Assembly: GCA_904502215.1 (NCBI GenBank)
Contig: CAJGDQ010000004.1
Coordinates: 1 to 19,199, forward strand
Length of the DNA: 19,199 nt
Origin: Clostridiaceae bacterium
GTDB lineage: Bacteria; Bacillota; Clostridia; Oscillospirales; Acutalibacteraceae
Direction of reading: 5' to 3'
Shown here: piece by piece, positions 13,974 to 19,199 of the stretch
Position numbering within the stretch: the stretch's first letter is position 1
Layout: the number at the start of each line of letters is the position of its first letter
The notes under the pieces: model-generated
Databases searched by the model: none
What the model was told of the DNA's origin: nothing
The model's input: only the letters and a program-made list of their open reading frames with translations
Position numbers and translations under genes: made by a program

Positions 13974-16235
13974 ATGAGAAATATTATAAATTTTAATGCT
14001 AAATGGGCTTTTTCAAAGCTCGCAACCGAAATTCCAACCGCTATTGATAAGAAATGGGATTTCGTTAATCTTCCGCATTCCTGGAACGCTATTGACGGTC
14101 AGGACGGAGATAATGATTATTTCAGAGGCACTGCTTACTATGCTAAGTCCTTTATGAAAAATGACCTGCCCGAGAGCGAGCGTTATTATATTGAAATCAA
14201 GGGCGCCAATTCTTCGGCCGACCTTTATTTGAACGGTGAAAAGTTAGCTCACCACGATGGCGGTTATTCCACCTGGAGAGTTGATTTAACTGATAAATTA
14301 AGCCTTAGCAATATGCTTGTTATCGCTGTTGATAATGCCGCAAATGAAACTGTTTATCCCCAGATGGCAGACTTCACATTCTATGGCGGTATTTACCGTG
14401 ATGTTAACATTATTTGTGTTAACGATTCCCACTTTGATTTAGATTATTACGGCGGTCCCGGCATTAAGGTTACTCCCGAAATAGAAGGAGATAATGCAAA
14501 GGTTGAGGTTGAGGTATATCTCACTAATTCTAAAATTGGACAAAGTGTTCGTTATTCTATCATTGATAAAGAGGGTGGCGTTGTAGCTTCAGTTGAGGCT
14601 GATGACACTAAGGTTTATCTTGATATAGATAATGTTCACTTATGGAATGGTAAAAAAGACCCCTATCTTTATACTGCAAAGGCAGAGCTTATTGAGGATA
14701 ACAAGGTTATCGATGAGATTTCGGCTCGTTTTGGCTGCCGCACCTTTGAGATTGACCCCGAGCGTGGCTTCATCCTAAACGGTGAAGAATATCCTCTCAG
14801 AGGCGTTTCTCGCCATCAAGATAGATGGGGCTTAGGTAATGCTTTGCTTCCCGAGCATCACGAAGAGGATATTGAACTCATTTGCGAAATGGGAGCTACT
14901 ACTATCCGCTTGGCTCACTATCAGCACGACCAGTATTTCTATGACCTTTGCGATGAGAAGGGACTTGTTATTTGGGCTGAGATTCCTTATATTTCAAAGC
15001 ATATGCCAACCGGTAGAGAAAACACCATTTCTCAAATGAAGGAGCTTATTATTCAAAACTATAACCATCCTTCAATCGTTGTTTGGGGACTCTCTAACGA
15101 AATCGGTATCGGCGGAAGTGATGAGGATTTGCTCGAAAACCATCGCATTCTTAACGATATGTGTCATGAGATGGATAAAACCCGTCTTACAACTATTGCG
15201 GCAGTTTCTATGTGCAAAATAGATGACCCGTATCTCCAAATTCCTGATGTTGTATCATATAACCATTACTTCGGTTGGTATGGCGGAGATACCGATATGA
15301 ACGGTCCTTGGTTTGATAACTTCCATAAAACTCATCCAAATATTCCGATTGGTTGTAGTGAATATGGCTGCGAGGCACTTAATTGGCATACATCTAACCC
15401 GATGCAGGGCGATTATACCGAGGAATATCAGGCATATTATCACGAGGAGCTTATTAAGCAGTTGTTCTCAAGAAAATATATGTGGGCAACTCATGTTTGG
15501 AATATGTTCGATTTCGGTGCGGATGCTCGTAATGAAGGCGGCGAGAATGGTCAGAACCATAAGGGTCTTGTAACCTTTGACCGCAAGTATAAAAAGGATT
15601 CCTTCTATGCTTATAAGGCATGGCTCTCGGATGAGAAGTTCGTTCATATTTGCGGTAAGAGATATGTTGACCGTGTTGAAGATGTAACCAAGGTTACTGT
15701 TTATTCAAATCTTCCCGAGGTTGAGCTTTTCGCAAATGGACAAAGCCTTGGCAAAATTGCGGCAGAGGACCATTTCTTCTATTTCAATGTTCCGAATAAG
15801 GATACAACCGAGCTTGTTGCTGTTGCAGGTGAATATAAGGATACTAGCGTTATTCGCAAGGTTGAAACTTTTAATGAGGAATATAGACTCGTTGAAAAAG
15901 GCGCTATCCTTAACTGGTTTGATATTGATGCTCCCGAGGGCTATCTCTCGCTCAACGACAAGATGGGTGATGTTATTGCAACCGTTCAGGGCAAACTGAT
16001 ATTTATGGGTCTTGTTGGCAAGCTTATGGGCGGTAAAGGCAAGGATAAAAAGGATGGCAAGGTTGAAGCTATGGGCTTCGAGGTTGGTCCTGAAATGATG
16101 AGTATGATGAATGGATTTACTGTTCTTCGTCTTTTCACCCTTATGGGCGGAATGATGGACGTTAAGTTCACCAAGGAAGAACTTCTCGACCTTAATAAAA
16201 AGCTCAATAAAATCAAAAGACCTAAGAAAAAATAA
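13974..16235 (+). CDS. Glycoside hydrolase family 2 (beta-galactosidase or beta-glucuronidase type)
   Basis: This 753-residue cytoplasmic enzyme has no signal peptide and cleaves terminal beta-glycosides with retention. An N-terminal jelly-roll sugar-binding domain (about 15-160, with FRGTAYY and DFTFYGGIYRDV) and an immunoglobulin-like domain (to about 265) lead to the TIM barrel. The barrel carries the acid/base Glu376 (GLSNEIG) and nucleophile Glu463 (CSEYGCE). An N-x-K pair (Asn528, Lys530) lies in NHKGLVTFDRK. A beta-sandwich domain covers about 560-635, and an odd tail runs from 640 to 753. The start is ATG 13974, six bases after CGGAGG. The layout resembles GH2 beta-galactosidases; a glucuronide substrate cannot be excluded. 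It follows the GPH transporter but has its own promoter. Confidence 0.93.
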   Translation: MRNIINFNAKWAFSKLATEIPTAIDKKWDFVNLPHSWNAIDGQDGDNDYFRGTAYYAKSFMKNDLPESERYYIEIKGANSSADLYLNGEKLAHHDGGYSTWRVDLTDKLSLSNMLVIAVDNAANETVYPQMADFTFYGGIYRDVNIICVNDSHFDLDYYGGPGIKVTPEIEGDNAKVEVEVYLTNSKIGQSVRYSIIDKEGGVVASVEADDTKVYLDIDNVHLWNGKKDPYLYTAKAELIEDNKVIDEISARFGCRTFEIDPERGFILNGEEYPLRGVSRHQDRWGLGNALLPEHHEEDIELICEMGATTIRLAHYQHDQYFYDLCDEKGLVIWAEIPYISKHMPTGRENTISQMKELIIQNYNHPSIVVWGLSNEIGIGGSDEDLLENHRILNDMCHEMDKTRLTTIAAVSMCKIDDPYLQIPDVVSYNHYFGWYGGDTDMNGPWFDNFHKTHPNIPIGCSEYGCEALNWHTSNPMQGDYTEEYQAYYHEELIKQLFSRKYMWATHVWNMFDFGADARNEGGENGQNHKGLVTFDRKYKKDSFYAYKAWLSDEKFVHICGKRYVDRVEDVTKVTVYSNLPEVELFANGQSLGKIAAEDHFFYFNVPNKDTTELVAVAGEYKDTSVIRKVETFNEEYRLVEKGAILNWFDIDAPEGYLSLNDKMGDVIATVQGKLIFMGLVGKLMGGKGKDKKDGKVEAMGFEVGPEMMSMMNGFTVLRLFTLMGGMMDVKFTKEELLDLNKKLNKIKRPKKK

Positions 16236-16237
16236 TT

Positions 16238-16265
16238 AAAATCCTCCCGAAAGGGAGGATTTTTT
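16238..16265. terminator. Bidirectional terminator between the GH2 and collagen-like genes
   Basis: An 11-bp perfect stem (16238-16248 with 16253-16263) has a GAAA tetraloop. It carries A residues on the left and T residues on the right, so it can end the convergent transcripts from both sides. The minus-strand stop codon (16264-16266) lies at its edge. Confidence 0.93.
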
Positions 16266-17658
16266 ATGCGAATTTGTTGTCGATATATAGCTTTATATCG
16301 GCGTTGTATTTGAGGTTTATATTAGCCTCAGGGTTATCGGTCAAGAGGTTCACTGTGTTTGAAGAGGAGATGGGAGCAAAAGTGCCATCTGCATTTGCAG
16401 AGTAATAGGTGCCGCTGAAGGGTTCGTAGTCGTAGTCCTCTGTGCCGTGAGAAATCTGAATATTGTTAATGGCTTTATCTATTTCAAAAACCATACCTAA
16501 ATTCCAATAAGCAACATTTTCGGGTATTGTAACAACGGCGTTATTTTTGACAGCCGATATCCATGCCATATAGAATGCATTGAATTCGAAGCTCGGAAGC
16601 GACATATCATCTCGGGTTAAGATATCTCCGTTTTCATCATAAAGCCTGCATAAAAAGTTTATATTGGTAGGAGCAATACCTTTGAAACGGTATGTTCCAT
16701 TTGGAATTTTTCTTAAATTAAATATATGGGAAATTGCACCTGATTGGGTTTTTGTCCCTATTAGCCCGTTTTCGGAAACCGAAAGGGCAATATGATTACA
16801 TTCATAATCTGAAAGTTTTCCTAAATTAAAGAAATTTCTTCCGCATTTAGTAAGCGAAACAGAAGAAAAATCCGTTATGGTATCGCTTGAAAGCACAGCC
16901 TCCATATTATGTTCAATAGGGGAAATATCATTAACTGAAATAATTTTTCCTGTAAGTTTGTTCTTCATAGATGAAAGATATTGTTCTTCGTTTTTAATGA
17001 TAGCATTGGCAGAGGCTTCAGCCCTTTCAGCAGCCGTTTCGGCTAAAATACGGTTAGAATTAACGCTATCTGAAAGTGCGATAAATTCCGGAGTTACAGC
17101 GCCTGCAACACCTTGAGGACCCTGAGGGCCAATTTCACCTCTGTCTCCTTTATCACCCTTTGCTCCTTTGTCACCCTTATCACCCTTATCGCCCTTATCA
17201 CCCTTATCACCCTTGAAAAGTCCGTTGTCGGCATCTTGTCTTACAGAAAAAGCAATCTGTTTTGTTTCCCCTAAAATTAAAACTAATTGCTCATATTGAG
17301 AGGGTGTGTATTCCCCGGGTGTATCTGCCTCTAAATCACCACTTTCATAAACCTTGATTTTTGAGGGAACGGTTGTTATAACCTTTTCATTTCCTATTCC
17401 GTTTATGGAAACAGAAAAGAAAGGTGGCTTTATAACCTCAAAGGGAACAAGACAGGTGTTATCGCCTAAATAAAGGGGATTCCCTTCTTCCATAACAACA
17501 GCTGTTTTAAAACCTTCATTTTCGAAAACGGCAGTTTTAACGGTGCCGTTCCAACTATTATCAAGAATAAACTTTATTTCAAGAAAATTCACACTGTTGG
17601 CGGCAACTATTTCGGCATCAAGCCTGATTTTTTGGTTTAATACTTCTGCTTTAATCAT
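16264..17658 (-). CDS. Phage baseplate/tail-fibre-like protein with collagen-like repeats, orphan
   Basis: The product has 464 residues. Residues 1 to about 110 read like the N-terminal domain of siphophage baseplate-upper/tail proteins: a lysine-led strand, an LDNSWNGTVKTAVF motif, a CLVPFEV strand and a VYESGDLEADTPGEYTPSQYEQ linker. A collagen-like segment of about 12 Gly-X-Y triplets (150-186, mostly G-D-K) follows, then a short Ala/Glu helix. The C-terminal region opens with LTKCGRNFFNLG and ends with SHGTEDYDYEPFSGTYYSANADGTF, as in phage tail proteins whose tips bind cell-surface glycans. There is no signal peptide. The ATG at 17656-17658 follows AAAGGA at good spacing. It stands alone between sugar-use and housekeeping genes, so it may be a phage remnant or a host-adopted gene. 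The architecture is clear; the role is unknown. Confidence 0.8.
   Translation of the reverse strand: MIKAEVLNQKIRLDAEIVAANSVNFLEIKFILDNSWNGTVKTAVFENEGFKTAVVMEEGNPLYLGDNTCLVPFEVIKPPFFSVSINGIGNEKVITTVPSKIKVYESGDLEADTPGEYTPSQYEQLVLILGETKQIAFSVRQDADNGLFKGDKGDKGDKGDKGDKGAKGDKGDRGEIGPQGPQGVAGAVTPEFIALSDSVNSNRILAETAAERAEASANAIIKNEEQYLSSMKNKLTGKIISVNDISPIEHNMEAVLSSDTITDFSSVSLTKCGRNFFNLGKLSDYECNHIALSVSENGLIGTKTQSGAISHIFNLRKIPNGTYRFKGIAPTNINFLCRLYDENGDILTRDDMSLPSFEFNAFYMAWISAVKNNAVVTIPENVAYWNLGMVFEIDKAINNIQISHGTEDYDYEPFSGTYYSANADGTFAPISSSNTVNLLTDNPEANINLKYNADIKLYIDNKFA
17169..17213. repeat. Five 9-base tandem repeats coding for Gly-Asp-Lys units
   Basis: Five adjacent units of the form TATCACCCT, with one base change in the first (TGTCACCCT) and one in the third (TATCGCCCT), lie inside the collagen-like segment of the minus-strand gene. 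Each copy adds one Gly-X-Y triplet and keeps frame. More diverged units continue to about 17101. Such arrays tend to change copy number. Confidence 0.9.
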
Positions 17659-17721
17659 AAAAACATTCCTTTTAAATTATTCGGCTTTTTATGCCGTAGC
17701 ATAATATTAAAAGAAAATAAA

Positions 17722-17740
17722 ACCGACATTCACCGACATT
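17722..17740. repeat. Direct repeat ACCGACATT x2 in the divergent intergenic region
   Basis: ACCGACATT occurs at 17722-17730 and 17732-17740, a 10-base period or about one helical turn. It is just upstream of the predicted -35 of the flavoprotein gene and in the upstream region of the collagen-like gene. It could be a regulator site; no partner is identified. Confidence 0.5.
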
Positions 17741-17746
17741 TTATGG

Positions 17747-17775
17747 TTTACTTTTTTAAAGGTTTGGTGTAAAAT
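17747..17775 (+). promoter_or_regulatory. Predicted promoter of the BaiN-family gene and cmk
   Basis: TTTACT (17747-17752) is followed after 17 bases by TAAAAT (17770-17775), giving a leader of about 20 bases before the TTG start at 17802. The boxes are moderate matches. Confidence 0.55.
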
Positions 17776-17801
17776 AATTAGTTGTAAAGGTAGGTGGGAT
17801 T

Positions 17802-19037
17802 TTGAAAAGAATAGTTATAATTGGCGGAGGTGCCGCAGGAATTATGGCGGCATTAAAGGCGGCTTCAAGATATGGGAAGGAAGCCGAGATAACGGTTGTT
17901 GAAAAGAATGAGAAAATTCTTCGCAAGGTTATGATAACAGGAAAGGGAAGATGCAATCTCACTAACAACTGCGATAATGAGTCTTTATTTTCAAATATCC
18001 CGAGAAATCCCAGATTTTTATATTCCGCTTTTTCAAAATTCACCCCTAAAGATACTATGGAGTTTTTTGAAGATTTAGGAGTTGAGCTTAAAATCGAAAG
18101 GGGAAACAGGGTTTTTCCTGTATCGGATAGGGCGGTTGACATAGTTGATGCTCTCTTTAATGCTTCTAAAAAAGCTAAGGTTAAAATAATTTGCGGCAGC
18201 GCCTTAAAAATATTAACAGAGGATAGTAAGGTTTACGGTGTTTTACTTAAAAACGAAGAAACCTTATTGGCGGATAGTGTTTTATTGGCCACAGGCGGAG
18301 CATCTTACTCTCTCACAGGCTCAACAGGGGATGGTTACAGTATTGCTGAGGAATTAGGTCATACTGTAACGCAAATTAAACCATCTTTAATACCTCTTGA
18401 ATGCCACGAGGGCATTTGCTCAAGGCTTTCGGGGTTATCTCTTAAAAATGTTAAGCTTTCGGTTTTTGAGGAAGGCAAGAAAAAAGCTGTTTTTTCGGAG
18501 CTTGGTGAAATGCTTTTCACCCATTTTGGAATATCGGGTCCATTGGTTTTATCGGCCTCAGCTTATATGACAGGGCTTGGCGAAAAACAATATAAAGCTT
18601 ATATTGACTTAAAGCCTGCTCTTTCCTTAGAACAACTTGATGAAAGAATTTTAAGGGATTTCAAAGAGAATATAAATAAGGATTTTTCAAATTCGCTTGA
18701 TAAGCTTTTACCCAAGAGTTTAATTCCCGTTGTTATTTCTTTATCGGGAATAAACCCTTATGAAAAGGTTAACAAGATTGATAAAGAAAGCCGCAAAAGA
18801 TTTTGCGAGTTTTTAAAGGCTTTTCCGCTTAATATTACCTCTTCAAGACCTATTGAAGAGGCTATAATCACAAGGGGCGGAATATCTGTTAAGGAAATCA
18901 ATCCTGCTACGATGGAGTCGAAAATTATTGAGGGACTCTTCTTTGCGGGAGAGGTTATAGATGTTGACGCACTAACCGGCGGATTTAATTTGCAAATTGC
19001 TTTTTCAACGGGAGCGGTTGCAGGAGAAAATTTATAA
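17802..19037 (+). CDS. BaiN/HI0933-family NAD(P)/FAD-dependent oxidoreductase
   Basis: This 411-residue flavoprotein of the HI0933-like family (PF03486, TIGR00275) has a dinucleotide-binding GGGAAG loop at residues 8-13 with Glu34 at the end of the second strand. The family signature TGKGRCNLTNN spans 46-56. An LLATGGASYSLTGSTGDGY segment and a C-terminal FFAGEVIDVDALTGGFNLQIAFSTG that closes the FAD site follow. One clostridial relative, BaiN, reduces bile-acid intermediates, but the family is near-universal in Bacillota next to cmk and its usual substrate is unknown, so a bile-acid role should not be assumed. The TTG start at 17802 fits the AGGTGGG site just upstream and the first beta-strand. 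The stop is 12 bases before cmk, whose ribosome binding site overlaps it. Confidence 0.93.
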   Translation: MKRIVIIGGGAAGIMAALKAASRYGKEAEITVVEKNEKILRKVMITGKGRCNLTNNCDNESLFSNIPRNPRFLYSAFSKFTPKDTMEFFEDLGVELKIERGNRVFPVSDRAVDIVDALFNASKKAKVKIICGSALKILTEDSKVYGVLLKNEETLLADSVLLATGGASYSLTGSTGDGYSIAEELGHTVTQIKPSLIPLECHEGICSRLSGLSLKNVKLSVFEEGKKKAVFSELGEMLFTHFGISGPLVLSASAYMTGLGEKQYKAYIDLKPALSLEQLDERILRDFKENINKDFSNSLDKLLPKSLIPVVISLSGINPYEKVNKIDKESRKRFCEFLKAFPLNITSSRPIEEAIITRGGISVKEINPATMESKIIEGLFFAGEVIDVDALTGGFNLQIAFSTGAVAGENL

Positions 19038-19049
19038 GGAGAAAAAATT

Positions 19050-19199
19050 ATGATTTCGGTTGCTATTGATGGACCTGCAGGAGCAGGTAAAAGTTCACTT
19101 TCAAGACTTGCGGCTAAAAGCCTTGGTTTTATTTATGTTGATACAGGGGCGCTTTATAGAGCGGTTGGTCTTAAGTTTTCTCTTATGGGAGCTGATACC
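19050..19199 (+). CDS. cmk: Cytidylate kinase, 3' truncated by the window
   Basis: Fifty codons are visible, starting at ATG 19050, eight bases after AAGGAG (19036-19041). The protein opens MISVAIDGPAGAGKSSLSRL, with a P-loop at residues 8-16, followed by a DTGALYRAVG segment; together these are diagnostic of bacterial CMP/dCMP kinase rather than adenylate or thymidylate kinase. It phosphorylates CMP and dCMP in pyrimidine salvage. It is co-transcribed with the flavoprotein gene, the usual arrangement in Clostridia. Confidence 0.95.
   Translation, partial: MISVAIDGPAGAGKSSLSRLAAKSLGFIYVDTGALYRAVGLKFSLMGADT

Noticed and set aside
17101..17213. Tandem repeats as a possible CRISPR array
   Set aside because: The units are 9 bases long with no spacers and encode Gly-X-Y triplets in frame.
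16264..17658. A prophage in this window
   Set aside because: Only one phage-like gene is present, with no integrase, structural, lysis or attachment sites and flanked by normal chromosomal genes.
17802..19037. Bile-acid metabolism by the BaiN-family gene
   Set aside because: The family is widespread next to cmk and no other bai genes are present, so the family name does not show the function.

Overview
The window is AT-rich chromosomal DNA from a low-GC Gram-positive bacterium, most likely a gut member of Clostridia (Oscillospirales or a relative). The evidence is the gene set and order (rsmD-coaD-coiled-coil gene-ileS; BaiN-family flavoprotein-cmk), strong AGGAGG-type ribosome binding sites, several TTG or GTG starts, and U-rich hairpin terminators behind most transcription units. 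The assignment rests on gene content, not on a database search. I see no rRNA, tRNA, CRISPR array, insertion sequence or integrase, and no gene-free stretch longer than 300 bases.

Layout from left to right. (1) The 3' part of a beta-lactamase-fold serine hydrolase (1-720) shares a bidirectional terminator with prfC, which encodes release factor RF3 on the minus strand. (2) A divergent promoter region (2349-2526) drives prfC one way and a housekeeping cluster the other: rsmD (16S rRNA methyltransferase), coaD (coenzyme A synthesis) and a coiled-coil protein. After a hairpin come ileS, of the eukaryote-like type 2 class, and a small two-helix membrane protein. (3) A three-gene operon (7755-10968) has two 4-base ATGA overlaps. 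It encodes a lipoteichoic-acid-synthase-like membrane phosphoglycerol transferase, a Nudix hydrolase and a LOG-family nucleotide phosphoribohydrolase.

(4) A sugar-use locus (11043-16235) holds an AraC-family regulator, a divergent GPH-family sugar symporter and a cytoplasmic glycoside hydrolase family 2 enzyme. The symporter should import a beta-galactoside or beta-glucuronide and the hydrolase should cleave it. Both metabolic genes have a TATAAT -10 box inside or overlapping an inverted repeat with an AAYGCT/ATGCTT-like half-site, and both lack a good -35. This fits activator- or repressor-controlled promoters. (5) A lone minus-strand gene (16264-17658) encodes a protein built like a phage baseplate or tail-fibre subunit, with a collagen-like Gly-X-Y segment. 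No other phage gene is present. (6) A BaiN/HI0933-family flavoprotein is followed by the first 50 codons of cmk (cytidylate kinase).

The most unusual items are the orphan phage-like collagen protein with its 9-base in-frame tandem repeats, the Met/Gly/Lys-rich tail on the GH2 enzyme, the type 2 IleRS preceded by a hairpin but no T-box, the paired dyads at the sugar promoters, and the Nudix-LOG pair coupled to a cell-envelope gene. I found no convincing wholly new multi-gene system; most of the window is ordinary core genome.
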